The position numbers and the translations under genes are program-made. This document shows positions 51,943 to 61,540 of a stretch of DNA of 64,000 nt, one piece after another. The notes under the pieces are model-generated. The model did no database searches, was not told where the DNA came from, and worked only from the letters and a program-made list of their open reading frames with translations. The DNA comes from an uncultured Lachnospiraceae bacterium. GTDB lineage: Bacteria > Bacillota > Clostridia > Lachnospirales > Lachnospiraceae. Each line of letters opens with the position of its first letter. Positions within the stretch are counted from its first letter, which is position 1. The stretch covers positions 1 to 64,000 of the forward strand of contig CAMWLJ010000001.1 of NCBI GenBank assembly GCA_947175055.1, in the 5' to 3' direction.

Positions 51943-52887
51943 ATGAGACAGGAAGAAATACTGCGTATGTTTCCACAGGATATGCGAAGAAGGTGGGAAC
52001 AGGTTGCAATGCAGGCGGATGGTCTGCAGGAGATCCGGCTGCGAGTGAATGTTCCTGCGGCTGTCTGGATCGATGATAGAGAATGGTTTGTAGATACAGA
52101 GGGCAGACTGGTGAACAGATGGCCGCAGGAAGGCATTTGCAGGCCGGAAGAATTGGACGCGATCTTAAAGCATCTCTGCCAGTATTCTGTATATGCATTT
52201 GCAGATGAGATCCGGCAGGGGTTTTTGACGATACAGGGGGGCCATCGAATAGGCTTATCGGGACAGGTCATCTTAGAAGAAGAAAATAAGATACGCAATC
52301 TAAAATACATACGCTATTTAAATATCCGTATCGCGCATGAGATCAAGGGTGTGGCGGACCGGATCTTGCCATATCTGTATGATGAACAGGGACAGGCGTT
52401 CAATACATTATTGATCTCGCCGCCCGGCTGCGGTAAGACAACTATGCTGAGGGATATTATCAGACATCTGTCTAATGGGACAGTTTATGGAAAAGGGATG
52501 AATGTCAGTGTGGTGGATGAGCGGTCAGAGATCGCCGGAAGCTATCTGGGTATCGCCCAGAATGATGTGGGTATCAGAACGGATGTACTGGACGGGTGTC
52601 CGAAACAGGAGGGCATGATGCTATTGATCCGCGCCATGTCTCCGCAGGTTCTGGCCGTGGATGAGTTGGGCAATGAGGGTGATATACGAGCGCTGCAGGT
52701 GGCCAGTGGATGTGGCTGCAAGCTTCTGGCTACGATTCATGGCACTTCACTGGAAGAGGTGCGGAGTAAAAAATACATGTGTAATATTATCGCAGACAGG
52801 CTTTTTGAGAGATACCTCGTGCTTACCAGAAAAAACGGGCGCTGTGAGATAGAGGGTATTTATGACCAGGAAGGGATGCGATGTTGA
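51943..52887 (+). CDS. spoIIIAA: Stage III sporulation protein AA (secretion ATPase-like)
   Basis: This is the ATPase of the channel between mother cell and forespore. The product has 314 residues. Walker A is ISPPGCGKTTML (about 162) and Walker B-like residues are in VLAVDELGNEGD. ATG 51943 lies 7 bases after AAGGAGGA; ATG 51937 is too close. It is the first gene of the complete spoIIIAA-AH operon. Confidence 0.95.
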   Translation: MRQEEILRMFPQDMRRRWEQVAMQADGLQEIRLRVNVPAAVWIDDREWFVDTEGRLVNRWPQEGICRPEELDAILKHLCQYSVYAFADEIRQGFLTIQGGHRIGLSGQVILEEENKIRNLKYIRYLNIRIAHEIKGVADRILPYLYDEQGQAFNTLLISPPGCGKTTMLRDIIRHLSNGTVYGKGMNVSVVDERSEIAGSYLGIAQNDVGIRTDVLDGCPKQEGMMLLIRAMSPQVLAVDELGNEGDIRALQVASGCGCKLLATIHGTSLEEVRSKKYMCNIIADRLFERYLVLTRKNGRCEIEGIYDQEGMRC

Positions 52888-53399
52888 GATTAGCTGGCTG
52901 TCTCTGCATATTAGCGGGCTGTATTGGCTGGGGCGGCAATAAGATCAGGGAAGAGAAAAAGAAAATACGGCATTTTCAGGAGCTGATCCGTATTATCAGA
53001 AGGATTCAAGGCGAGATCAGGTATGGAAAACATACACTGCCGGAAATCTGTTTGATATTATCGGAATGTTGTGAAGAACCCTTTCGTGCGTGTTTCGGCT
53101 CCATTTACGAGAGAGCTGGCAGAGAGGATGACAGCTGCCTGGAGCAGATCTGGACGCAGGAGATGACAGGATTGATGCAGTCCGTATCTCTGCAGAAAGA
53201 AGAACAGGAGATATTAAGAAACCTGCCGCAGAATCTGGGATTACAGGAGGAGAAATACCAGGCAGAGAGTATCGGACAATCCATGGACCTGCTCATCAGA
53301 AAGTGCAGGCAGGCAGAAGACGCCTATGAGAACAAATCCAGAGTGATATTCAGTCTGAGTATTCTGACGGGAGTATTTTTGGTGATCCTGGTGTTATAG
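52881..53399 (+). CDS. spoIIIAB: Stage III sporulation protein AB
   Basis: The product has 172 residues with an N-terminal membrane segment (LRLAGCLCILAGCIGWGG) and a C-terminal one (VIFSLSILTGVFLVILVL). The soluble part resembles type II secretion GspF. It overlaps spoIIIAA by seven bases. Confidence 0.93.
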   Translation: MLRLAGCLCILAGCIGWGGNKIREEKKKIRHFQELIRIIRRIQGEIRYGKHTLPEICLILSECCEEPFRACFGSIYERAGREDDSCLEQIWTQEMTGLMQSVSLQKEEQEILRNLPQNLGLQEEKYQAESIGQSMDLLIRKCRQAEDAYENKSRVIFSLSILTGVFLVILVL

Positions 53400-53422
53400 A
53401 GCGGGATACATAAGGAGGATAC

Positions 53423-53617
53423 ATGAGTGTAAGTCTTATTTTCAAAATAGCGGCAGTAGGCATTCTGGTCACGATCTTGAATCAGGTCCTAAAGCACAGC
53501 GGCAGAGAGGAACATGCATTCCTGATCAGTCTGGCGGGACTGATCCTGGTATTGAGCTGGATTATTCCTTATATTTATGACCTGTTTGTGATGGTGCAGG
53601 ATCTGTTTACGATGTAG
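53423..53617 (+). CDS. spoIIIAC: Stage III sporulation protein AC
   Basis: The product is a 64-residue membrane protein with two segments (IFKIAAVGILVTILNQVL and FLISLAGLILVLSWIIPYIY). AAGGAGGATAC precedes the ATG. Size and position are exactly those of the family. Confidence 0.93.
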   Translation: MSVSLIFKIAAVGILVTILNQVLKHSGREEHAFLISLAGLILVLSWIIPYIYDLFVMVQDLFTM

Positions 53618-53697
53618 AACAGCATCCGGCAGGTTATCGCAGCATACAATAACACTGCGTATGGTATGGGCATACACCTATTTGAGGAGAAGATGTT

Positions 53698-54084
53698 ATG
53701 GAGATCGTTAAAATTGCATTCATCGGCATTGTCGGAATACTGCTTGCAGTTCCGCTCAAAAGCTATAAGGCGGAGTATGGGATTTATGTAGGGATAGCTG
53801 TCTGCCTAATTATTTTTGGGTATGCCATACAGTATTTTACTGGCATATTGTCATCCATGGAGAGATTGCGGGAATATCTTGAGGATAACTATAGTTATTT
53901 GACGGTTCTCCTGAAAGCGGTGGGAGCTACCTATGCATGTGAGTTTTGTGCAGGTATCTGTAAAGATGCGGGATACGGCGGAATAGCCGGACAAGTTGAG
54001 ATACTTGGCAAATTGTATATTCTTTTGACAGGAATGCCTGTATTGATGACTTTGCTTGAGAGTATACAGTCAATTGCAGGATAA
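53698..54084 (+). CDS. spoIIIAD: Stage III sporulation protein AD
   Basis: The product has 128 residues and three to four membrane segments (IVKIAFIGIVGILLAVPL, YVGIAVCLIIFGYAI). The CEFCAGICKDAGYGGIAGQVE motif at about 80 is the family signature. It follows spoIIIAC by 80 bases. Confidence 0.93.
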   Translation: MEIVKIAFIGIVGILLAVPLKSYKAEYGIYVGIAVCLIIFGYAIQYFTGILSSMERLREYLEDNYSYLTVLLKAVGATYACEFCAGICKDAGYGGIAGQVEILGKLYILLTGMPVLMTLLESIQSIAG

Positions 54085-54245
54085 AGCACATGGTTTTTGC
54101 GCTGTATAAAAGGTTTTGCAGGAAATCCTTCATATTTACCTCTATTCTGAGGACGCGAGCAGCATAAATACCAATGAGAATAGAGTAGCAGATAATGGTG
54201 ACGGATGTAATTTTATGACTGCAAGGGAAGGACAGGGATTGGGAC

Positions 54246-55313
54246 ATGGAAATGGGAGAAGGCAGCTTGATATGGGAAAGTGTAGATTTAAATGCAGCCA
54301 TGCTTGACTTCCAGCGTCTGTATCCGGAATACACGTTTGACGGTGAGCATGTTTTGAACCTTATCCTGCAGGGCAAATTATGGGATGTCGTGAAGGAACT
54401 GACCAATGGAATAACGAGTGCGATTAATTCTCAGGCGGGGGAATTAAGGACTTTGTTCTTCACAATCTTGTTGCTGGGGATCGTAGCAGCCCTTTTTGTA
54501 AATTTTGCAGATCTGTTTCAAGACCATCAAGTATCAGATCTTGCATTCTATTTTGTTTATATGCTTTTGATCGCAGTGCTTCTGAAATCTTTTGAGAGTG
54601 GTATGAGCATCGTGAGGGGGATATTGGAATCGGTGACGGTCTTTATGAAACTTTACATACCGACCTATATGATAACGGTTGGCAGCGCTGCCGGCGTTGC
54701 TTCCGCATCAGTGTATTATCAGATACTGCTGTTCATTGTCTATCTGATAGAGTGGGGCTATCTGACGATACTGCTTCCGGTCATATACAGTTATGTTCTG
54801 CTCACCGTGATCAATGGAATCTGGATGGAAGAAAAGCTGGCGCTTCTCCTGGAACTGCTCGGTAAGGTAATAGGAGTCAGTATTAAGATCACGATGGGTG
54901 TCATTACGGGGTTTAGTATACTGCAGTCAATGATATCTCCTGTTATAGATTCTTTGCAGTCTTCCGCGCTCAAGAAAGCTATGGCGGCAATACCAGGGAT
55001 CGGAGGGCTGACAGAAGGTATGTTTGAGATGGTGGTAGGCTCTGCAGTCCTGGTCAAGAACAGTGTCGGGTTGTATATTACTCTGGTCCTGATCTTAGTG
55101 TGCTGTGTGCCGGTGCTGAAGCTACTGCTTCTTGGCGGGGTGATCAAGCTGAGTGCAGCTCTGATGGGAATCATCAGTGACAGGCGTATGACAAACTGTG
55201 CAAACAGAGTTGGAGACGGTAACCTTATGCTGCTGAAGATAGCCTTATCTTCCGTAGGAATGTTCGTGATCCAGATTGCGGTCATCACTTACACAACGAG
55301 CGGCAGGATGTGA
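54246..55313 (+). CDS. spoIIIAE: Stage III sporulation protein AE
   Basis: This is a multi-spanning membrane protein of the feeding channel, 355 residues with about seven membrane segments from residue 72 on (LFFTILLLGIVAALFV). SALKKAMAAIPGIGGLTEGMFEMVVGSAVLVKNSVG at about 238 is a highly conserved block. The gap of 160 bases from spoIIIAD holds no gene. ATG 54252 is an alternative start. Confidence 0.93.
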   Translation: MEMGEGSLIWESVDLNAAMLDFQRLYPEYTFDGEHVLNLILQGKLWDVVKELTNGITSAINSQAGELRTLFFTILLLGIVAALFVNFADLFQDHQVSDLAFYFVYMLLIAVLLKSFESGMSIVRGILESVTVFMKLYIPTYMITVGSAAGVASASVYYQILLFIVYLIEWGYLTILLPVIYSYVLLTVINGIWMEEKLALLLELLGKVIGVSIKITMGVITGFSILQSMISPVIDSLQSSALKKAMAAIPGIGGLTEGMFEMVVGSAVLVKNSVGLYITLVLILVCCVPVLKLLLLGGVIKLSAALMGIISDRRMTNCANRVGDGNLMLLKIALSSVGMFVIQIAVITYTTSGRM

Positions 55314-55414
55314 CGTGCAGGTATTCGGAATTCTCTCCTGTGTCCGTTTGGAAGCTGCGCTTCTGCCGGTGGCAAGAGTGATTTGAGACTATATACAGGA
55401 AAAGAGGGAAATCT

Positions 55415-56122
55415 GTGATAGAGAATATAAAGAGAATAGGCTTGTTTATGATCGTTGCGCAGACATTTATTCATTTTGCTGCCGGAAAGCAGTATGAGAA
55501 ATATATGAAAATAATCGCAGGTGTTATAGTATTATTATTGTTTGTCAGGCCGTTTTCTTCTCCGGGTATGGATTTTGAAGTACAATGGCAGCTGGAAATG
55601 GAACACCTGACAGAACAGATGAAAGAACAGACTGGTATATGGGAACAGACCATGCCAGATATGGATCATGGAACAGAGCGCAGGATCGTAGGGCAGTTTG
55701 AAAAAGAGATACAAGAAAAATTAAACAGAGAGGTAGCATTGGAAAATTTTACAATAACAGATGTTAAAGTTGAATGGGAGGGTGGTGATGAGAAAGGAAG
55801 CGTGGAAGCGTGGGAGAAGACTATTGGGGGCATTGTGATAACACTTAAGCAGACAGTACAGGAGGATCAGGATCTGGAGAAAGGAAATCATGTGGATCCG
55901 GTCACCATAGAGAGCATTCACGTGGAGACAGGAGGTCGGAAAGGAGGGCAGGAATGGCGAAATAACGAGACAAATCCGGAGGACAGTCAGAGGAAGAACG
56001 GTGGTGAGGCAAAACAGGAAACGGACCGGGATATGGAGACAGCAGAATATTGCAGGATGTTTGCCGAAGCTTTGGGAATAGAAGAGACGCAGGTGGAGGT
56101 GAATTACAGTGGGGGAAGGTAA
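55415..56122 (+). CDS. spoIIIAF: Stage III sporulation protein AF
   Basis: The product has 235 residues. An N-terminal membrane segment is followed by a second at about 30-45 (IIAGVIVLLLFVRPF), the family signature, and a soluble charged C-terminus. The start is GTG with AAGAGGG 6 bases upstream. It overlaps spoIIIAG by 14 bases. Confidence 0.9.
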   Translation: MIENIKRIGLFMIVAQTFIHFAAGKQYEKYMKIIAGVIVLLLFVRPFSSPGMDFEVQWQLEMEHLTEQMKEQTGIWEQTMPDMDHGTERRIVGQFEKEIQEKLNREVALENFTITDVKVEWEGGDEKGSVEAWEKTIGGIVITLKQTVQEDQDLEKGNHVDPVTIESIHVETGGRKGGQEWRNNETNPEDSQRKNGGEAKQETDRDMETAEYCRMFAEALGIEETQVEVNYSGGR

Positions 56123-56720
56123 TAAAGTATTACAGAGGCTGACTAACGGAAAGAAGCTTCAGAAGGATCAGTATCTGATCATTATTCTGGTGGGCATTTT
56201 ACTTTGCGTAATCGCAATTCCGACTAACAAAAAAGATTCAAAGTCCGATTTATCGAACATAAAGGATGATATAGTGGATGATCATAAGGGTTTAGATGAT
56301 GTAGATGTGCCGGTAGATTATGTAGGCTGTTGGGAGGATAAGCTCGAAGATGCGCTCAGATACGTAGAAGGAGTGGGTAAAGTCAGGGTGCTTATTACAC
56401 TGCATAGTTCTGAACAGAAGATCGTTGAGAAGGACGGACCGGAAGAACATTCGGAGACAACAGAGACGGACGCTGCGGGAGGGAACCGCACGATAGGAGA
56501 GAGCCGGATCGAGAAGAATACGATTTATACAGTCGATGCGCAGGGTGGGAATGTGCCTTATGTGGTCATGACAATACCGCCTGTCGTGGAGGGGGTTGTA
56601 GTGATCGCACAGATGGCGGATCGGGAGAACATACAGGAAGATATTATTCAGGCAATTCAGGTATTATTTGATATCGATGCGAATAAGATTAAAATAGTAA
56701 AGATGAAAAATAAACAGTGA
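56109..56720 (+). CDS. spoIIIAG: Stage III sporulation protein AG
   Basis: This ring-forming channel subunit has 203 residues. One membrane segment (LIIILVGILLCVIAI, about 23-38) is followed by the ring-building domain (LEDALRYVEGVGKVRVLITL...PPVVEGVVVIAQ). The start is GTG 56109 with GGAGG 9 bases upstream. Confidence 0.93.
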   Translation: MGEGNKVLQRLTNGKKLQKDQYLIIILVGILLCVIAIPTNKKDSKSDLSNIKDDIVDDHKGLDDVDVPVDYVGCWEDKLEDALRYVEGVGKVRVLITLHSSEQKIVEKDGPEEHSETTETDAAGGNRTIGESRIEKNTIYTVDAQGGNVPYVVMTIPPVVEGVVVIAQMADRENIQEDIIQAIQVLFDIDANKIKIVKMKNKQ

Positions 56721-56733
56721 AGGGGAGAAAGAA

Positions 56734-57447
56734 TTGAAAAATATGATCAAGAAGAACCAAATGATGATCACAGCACTTGCGATCATGATCGCAGTGGCAG
56801 GATACCTGAATTTTGCAGGTACGAAGGTAACGGATGAAGACCTTATGACGGTCAATGGCGAGATCGCTACAGATGATATGGGGAATTTGGCAAAGAGTCA
56901 GGATGAGGCGGATCTTGCCAGTCTGACAGATTTATCTGAGGAAGATCTGGAACAGGCAGCAGGCGACATTGAAAGTCTGGACAGTGATGTGACTATGGCG
57001 GTAAATGGCGGCATTGACGAGGAACTGGCAGAAGCTCTGGCGGAAGAACAGCTGGAGGATGTACCGGGCGAAGCGGTCTTTACTTCAGGCACTGTCTCTG
57101 AGATGTCGGGCGCCAAGATGCAGAAAGAACAGACCAGAGCGCAGAATAAGGAAACATTGTTGGAGATCATCAACAATGCCAACATCAGTGATACACAGAA
57201 GCAGGAGGCGGTGAACAGTATGATCTCCATGACAGACATCGCAGAGAAAGAGACTGCAGCGGAGATCTTACTGGAAGCAAAGGGATTCTCGGACGCTATT
57301 GTCAGTATAGACGGAGAGAGCGTTGATGTGGTGGTCAATACGGAAGAGCTGACAGAGGCACAGAGGGCACAGATCGAAGATATTGTGATCCGTAAGACAG
57401 GAGTAGGGGCAGAATCAATCGTTATCAGTACAGTTAATGCAAATTAA
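56734..57447 (+). CDS. spoIIIAH: Stage III sporulation protein AH
   Basis: This is the mother-cell partner of SpoIIQ in the feeding channel. The product has 237 residues, with a membrane segment at about 7-27 (MMITALAIMIAVAGYLNFAG), an acidic linker and the C-terminal YscJ/FliF-like domain (INNANISDTQKQEAVNSMISMTDIAEKETAAEILLEAKGFSDAIVSI). The start is TTG 56734 after AGGGGAG. It is the last gene of the operon. Confidence 0.93.
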   Translation: MKNMIKKNQMMITALAIMIAVAGYLNFAGTKVTDEDLMTVNGEIATDDMGNLAKSQDEADLASLTDLSEEDLEQAAGDIESLDSDVTMAVNGGIDEELAEALAEEQLEDVPGEAVFTSGTVSEMSGAKMQKEQTRAQNKETLLEIINNANISDTQKQEAVNSMISMTDIAEKETAAEILLEAKGFSDAIVSIDGESVDVVVNTEELTEAQRAQIEDIVIRKTGVGAESIVISTVNAN

Positions 57448-57668
57448 GTGCATAATAGAAAGATTTATGATAAAATATATCCGTATGGCATTTTGCGGCG
57501 GAAATCATAGCAAAGCAGCCGATGCCCACCGATCGAAGGGGATTTTTCCGGAAGCAGCCGGAGATATTTGATACGACGGTGGGCGGAGCGGCGGCATATC
57601 GGAGCAGTTTAGTAATCATGCCGGAGTTTGCCGGATATTTAAGTTATAGAAGCTGGAGGATAAATTAC

Positions 57669-59261
57669 GTGGGCAATTACGCGGAGGAGATTAACAAAAG
57701 AAGAACTTTTGCGATCATATCGCATCCGGATGCGGGTAAGACAACATTGACAGAGAAATTTCTGCTGTATGGCGGCGCGATCAATCTTGCGGGCAGTGTG
57801 AAAGGGAAAGCAACGGCAAGACATGCGGTCTCCGATTGGATGGAGATTGAGAAAGAGAGAGGAATCTCCGTTACATCATCGGTACTGCAGTTTGAGTATG
57901 ACGGATTTTGCATCAATATTCTTGACACACCGGGACACCAGGATTTCTCGGAGGATACGTACAGAACGCTGATGGCGGCGGATTCGGCGGTCATGGTCAT
58001 TGACGCATCCAAAGGAGTGGAGGCACAGACGCGCAAGCTTTTTAAAGTATGTGTTATGCGCCATATTCCGATCTTTACATTTATCAATAAGTTGGACAGG
58101 GATGCCAATGATACGTTTGAACTGCTTGATGAGATCGAGAAAGAACTGGGGATCGCGACCTGTCCCATCAACTGGCCGATTGGTTCCGGTAAAGGATTTA
58201 AGGGTGTTTACGAGCGTGCAAGCCGTAGTGTCATCACCTATGCGGATACAGAGAAGGGAACGAAAGAGGGACATGCTACCCGAATACCGATCGAGGAAGA
58301 GACAGCTTTGACGGAACAGATTGGAGAGGCGCAGAAAGCGCAACTCATGGAAGAGATAGAGTTGTTAGACGGAGCCAGTGCCGAATACGATCTGGAGCAG
58401 ATACGGGCAGGAGAATTGACACCGGTCTTCTTCGGATCGGCGCTTACGAATTTTGGAGTGGAGATTTTCTTGCAGCATTTTTTGCAGATGACGACAACAC
58501 CACTTCCCAGGAAGGCAGATGTCGGTCTGATCGATCCGGTGGAACATGAATTTTCGGCCTTTGTCTTCAAGATTCAGGCTAATATGAATAAGGCGCACAG
58601 GGACAGAGTCGCATTCATGCGTATCTGTTCCGGAAGATTTGATGCGAGTGCTGAGGTGAAGCATGTACAGGGAGGCAAGATCATGCGCTTGTCACAGCCG
58701 CAGCAGATCATGGCAGATGAGCGTAAGATATTGAGTGAAGCCTATGCCGGAGACATTATCGGTGTTTTTGATCCCGGTATTTTCTCGATCGGTGATACGA
58801 TCTGTATGCCGAAAGAACAGTTTGCATATGAGGGAATTCCTACTTTTGCGCCGGAGCATTTTGCGAGAGTACGGCAGCTGGATACGATGAAGAGAAAACA
58901 ATTTGTGAAAGGCATCACGCAGATCGCGCAGGAAGGCGCTATCCAGATCTTCCAGGAATTCAATACGGGTATGGAAGAGATCATCGTAGGAGTGGTAGGA
59001 GTACTGCAGTTTGATGTATTGAAATATCGTCTGGAGAATGAGTATAACGTAGAGATCAGGTTGGAGAATCTTCCGTATGAACATATTCGCTGGATCGAGA
59101 ATACGGAGATCGATCTGGATAGACTGACCGGAACATCGGATATGAAGAAGATCAGGGACCTGAAAGGAAATCCGCTCTTATTATTTGTTAACCAGTGGAG
59201 TGTCGGCATGACCCTGGATAGGAATGAAGGGCTGATCCTATCGGAATTTGGCCGGAACTAG
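57669..59261 (+). CDS. prfC: Peptide chain release factor 3
   Basis: This GTPase recycles RF1 and RF2. The product has 530 residues, matching the usual 529. G1 is SHPDAGKTTLTEK, G3 is DTPGHQDFSEDTY and G4 is NKLDRD. The C-terminal domains run to LSEFGRN. The start is GTG 57669 with GGAGG 9 bases upstream; the open frame extends back to 57522 but that extension has no family similarity. The order spoIIIA then prfC need not reflect co-transcription. Confidence 0.95.
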   Translation: MGNYAEEINKRRTFAIISHPDAGKTTLTEKFLLYGGAINLAGSVKGKATARHAVSDWMEIEKERGISVTSSVLQFEYDGFCINILDTPGHQDFSEDTYRTLMAADSAVMVIDASKGVEAQTRKLFKVCVMRHIPIFTFINKLDRDANDTFELLDEIEKELGIATCPINWPIGSGKGFKGVYERASRSVITYADTEKGTKEGHATRIPIEEETALTEQIGEAQKAQLMEEIELLDGASAEYDLEQIRAGELTPVFFGSALTNFGVEIFLQHFLQMTTTPLPRKADVGLIDPVEHEFSAFVFKIQANMNKAHRDRVAFMRICSGRFDASAEVKHVQGGKIMRLSQPQQIMADERKILSEAYAGDIIGVFDPGIFSIGDTICMPKEQFAYEGIPTFAPEHFARVRQLDTMKRKQFVKGITQIAQEGAIQIFQEFNTGMEEIIVGVVGVLQFDVLKYRLENEYNVEIRLENLPYEHIRWIENTEIDLDRLTGTSDMKKIRDLKGNPLLLFVNQWSVGMTLDRNEGLILSEFGRN

Positions 59262-59306
59262 TACACTAGAGGCAGGGCAGTGTGCGCGGAATGAGAGGAT
59301 ATGCAT

Positions 59307-60482
59307 ATGAAAAGAACAGGCTTATTATTGATCGGTATGTTGGTTGTTACGGGATGTTTGACTTATGCATGGCGGATACTGCCTCGTCAGGAAAGCGATC
59401 TGTATATTCAGGAAAATGTCGGAGCTATGCAGGAAGAACCGGAACCGGCAGAGCAAGTCATTCAGCGGGAGAGTGAGCAGGGATATGCATATGGCAAGCT
59501 GCCTGCGGAGAAACAGGAACTGTATTTGGAGATCAGAGATGCGCTGATAAACTTCGAGGAAGATGTCAGATTGTCAAGCTGTGATAAAGCGGAGATCTCC
59601 GATGTATTCCAGTGTGTTTTGAATGACCATCCGGAAATCTTCTATGTGGAAGGGTATACCTATACGGAGTATACGCTGGGAGAGATTTTAAAGAAGATCA
59701 CATTCACCGGCTCTTATCGTTTCAAGCAGGCAGAGATAGCAGAGAAGCAGAAATTGATCGATGCATATACGGAGCGATGTCTGAGCGGAATGCCTGCATA
59801 TGCGGACGACTATACGAAAGTAAAGTATATTTATGAATACCTGATCCATAATACGGAATACGATGCTGCGGTGGGAGACAATCAGAATATTTGCTCAGTG
59901 TTCATTGAAGGGAGGTCGGTCTGCCAGGGATATGCGAAGGCGACGCAGTATCTATTGAATAAGGCCGGGGTTTTTGCGACTCTTGTGCTGGGACATGTGG
60001 TCGGTGGTGAAGGACATGCGTGGAATCTGGTACGGATCGATGGGGAATATTATTATGTAGATACGACTTGGGGAGATGCCTCGTATCAGGCAGTAGGTAC
60101 CTCTACAGATTATCCTGCGGAGAAGATCCCTACGATCAATTACGACTATCTTTGCGTGCCGACTGAACAGATGAATCTGACTCATACGCTGGACAATGTA
60201 GTGGAGCTGCCGGAGTGCAGTTCCATGGCGGCTAATTATTATGTGCGGGAAGGGTTCTACTTTACAGAGTGGAATGAAGAGCAGGTGGAGAGAATCTTTC
60301 ATGAGGAATACGAGAAGGGCAGCGCGTATGTGACGCTTAAGTGTGTGAATGAGGATGTATACAGGCAAATGCAGGAGGCGCTGATCGAGCGGCAGGAAGT
60401 CTTTCGGTATTTGGATTGTCCGGAAGGGATCGTGTCCTACTCGGATAATGAGAAGCAATACAGCATGAGTTTCTGGCTTTAA
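59307..60482 (+). CDS. Transglutaminase-like lipoprotein
   Basis: The product is 391 residues. The lipoprotein signal LLLIGMLVVTGC places the Cys at residue 17. The transglutaminase core has the nucleophile Cys in RSVCQGYAKA (about 217), His in GEGHAWNLV (about 247) and Asp in YYVDTTWGD (about 262). The fold is used both by peptidases and by cross-linking or structural proteins. ATG 59307 was preferred over 59301 because GAGAGGA then lies 8 bases upstream. It is surface-exposed; the substrate is unknown. Confidence 0.85.
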   Translation: MKRTGLLLIGMLVVTGCLTYAWRILPRQESDLYIQENVGAMQEEPEPAEQVIQRESEQGYAYGKLPAEKQELYLEIRDALINFEEDVRLSSCDKAEISDVFQCVLNDHPEIFYVEGYTYTEYTLGEILKKITFTGSYRFKQAEIAEKQKLIDAYTERCLSGMPAYADDYTKVKYIYEYLIHNTEYDAAVGDNQNICSVFIEGRSVCQGYAKATQYLLNKAGVFATLVLGHVVGGEGHAWNLVRIDGEYYYVDTTWGDASYQAVGTSTDYPAEKIPTINYDYLCVPTEQMNLTHTLDNVVELPECSSMAANYYVREGFYFTEWNEEQVERIFHEEYEKGSAYVTLKCVNEDVYRQMQEALIERQEVFRYLDCPEGIVSYSDNEKQYSMSFWL

Positions 60483-60505
60483 CGGTAACAATTTTAAACA
60501 TACTC

Positions 60506-60534
60506 TAGGCAAAAATGATAAAATTTGGTATACT
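60506..60534 (+). promoter_or_regulatory. Probable promoter of the asp23-nusB-xse-ispA operon
   Basis: TAGGCA at 60506-60511, a 17-base spacer and TATACT at 60529-60534, with TG one base before it, form an extended -10 promoter about 55 bases before the start codon. Confidence 0.5.
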
Positions 60535-60591
60535 TATTATCTGGGTTATTGTAATCGGGCAATACTATAGCAATGGAAATGGGAGATGAAT

Positions 60592-60978
60592 ATGGATCAG
60601 GAATTATCTAAGAATATTTATGTATTACAGGAAGATGAGAAAATAGGTACGGTAAAGATCGCAGACGACGTAGTTGCGATGATCGCGGCGCTTGCAGCGA
60701 CAGAAGTGGAAGGGATTGCGGCCATGAACGGCAATATGGCAAAGGAGCTATTGAGTAGAGTTGGCGTTAAGGGACTTGCCAAAGGGGCGCGGGTCGAGAT
60801 CTTTAATAAGAAGGTTAAGGTAGAACTTGCTATCGTCATGGAATACGGGTTTAATATTCCGGCGACCTGTCAAAGAGCGCAGAGTAAAGTGAAGAGTGCG
60901 ATTGAGAATATGACAGGGCTGGAAGTGACTGATGTCAATATCCGGATAGCGGGAATCAATGTGTCTAAAGAGAAATAG
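60592..60978 (+). CDS. Asp23/Gls24 family envelope stress protein (YqhY-like)
   Basis: The product has 128 residues. The Asp23 signature runs from GTVKIADDVVAMIAALAATEVEGIAAMNG to VKVELAIVMEYGFNIPATCQRAQSKVKSAIENMTGLEVTDVNIRIAGI. ATG 60592 is favoured by GGGAG 6 bases upstream. YqhY-type members lie before nusB in many Bacillota and influence fatty-acid synthesis regulation; that position is kept here. Confidence 0.92.
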   Translation: MDQELSKNIYVLQEDEKIGTVKIADDVVAMIAALAATEVEGIAAMNGNMAKELLSRVGVKGLAKGARVEIFNKKVKVELAIVMEYGFNIPATCQRAQSKVKSAIENMTGLEVTDVNIRIAGINVSKEK

Positions 60979-61000
60979 TATACGGAACATTTTCGCTGGA

Positions 61001-61070
61001 GCCACAAACTCGAGATTGCAGAGCCAAATTTGAAATTTGGCTCGCAGCCTTCGCAGGAAATTGCTTCGGC
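61001..61070. repeat. Intergenic palindromic element, copy B
   Basis: GCCACAAACTC at 61001 is followed by the palindrome GAGCCAAATT / AATTTGGCTC (61021-61043) and a GCTTCGGCATGGAGG end that supplies the nusB ribosome-binding site. The 3' end matches copy A at 32,081-32,095 closely. Confidence 0.6.
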
Positions 61071-61082
61071 ATGGAGGTAAAT

Positions 61083-61478
61083 ATGAGCAGAAGAGAACTG
61101 CGGGAACAGATTTTCAAGCTACTGTTCCGTGTGGAATTTAACAGTTTAGAGGATATGCCGGAGCAGGAAGAGCTTTTCTTTGACCAAGAAGATGCTGCAC
61201 AGGGAGAAGACGCTGCTTATATTTCCGACAAATATAATAAAATCTGCCAGAAACTCACCGAACTGGACGTAATGTTGGATGAGAAAGCAAAGGGATGGAA
61301 TACCAAACGAATGAGTAAGGTGGATCTGACGATCTTAAGACTTGCTGTTTATGAGATCGAATATGATGATTCTGTACCTGGCAGTGTCGCGATCAATGAG
61401 GCTGTGGAGCTTGCTAAGAAGTTTGGGCAGGACGCGTCATCGAGCTTTGTCAATGGAATTCTTGCTAAATTTGTATAA
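61083..61478 (+). CDS. nusB: Transcription antitermination factor NusB
   Basis: It acts in rRNA antitermination with NusE. The product has 131 residues. The N-terminal ELREQIFKLLFRVEF and the C-terminal TILRLAVYEIEYDDSVPGSVAINEAVELAKKFGQDASSSFVNGILAKF are the family blocks. ATG 61083 is favoured by GGAGG 5 bases upstream over ATG 61071. Confidence 0.95.
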   Translation: MSRRELREQIFKLLFRVEFNSLEDMPEQEELFFDQEDAAQGEDAAYISDKYNKICQKLTELDVMLDEKAKGWNTKRMSKVDLTILRLAVYEIEYDDSVPGSVAINEAVELAKKFGQDASSSFVNGILAKFV

Positions 61479-61540
61479 AATAAATGATGAATCGGACCGG
61501 GACTTTACACTGTCGGTAAGGTACGTGAGAAAGTATCAAT

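Noticed and set aside
57522..57668. N-terminal extension of prfC
   Set aside because: The added 49 residues have no similarity to RF3. GTG 57669 has a strong ribosome-binding site and gives the exact family length.
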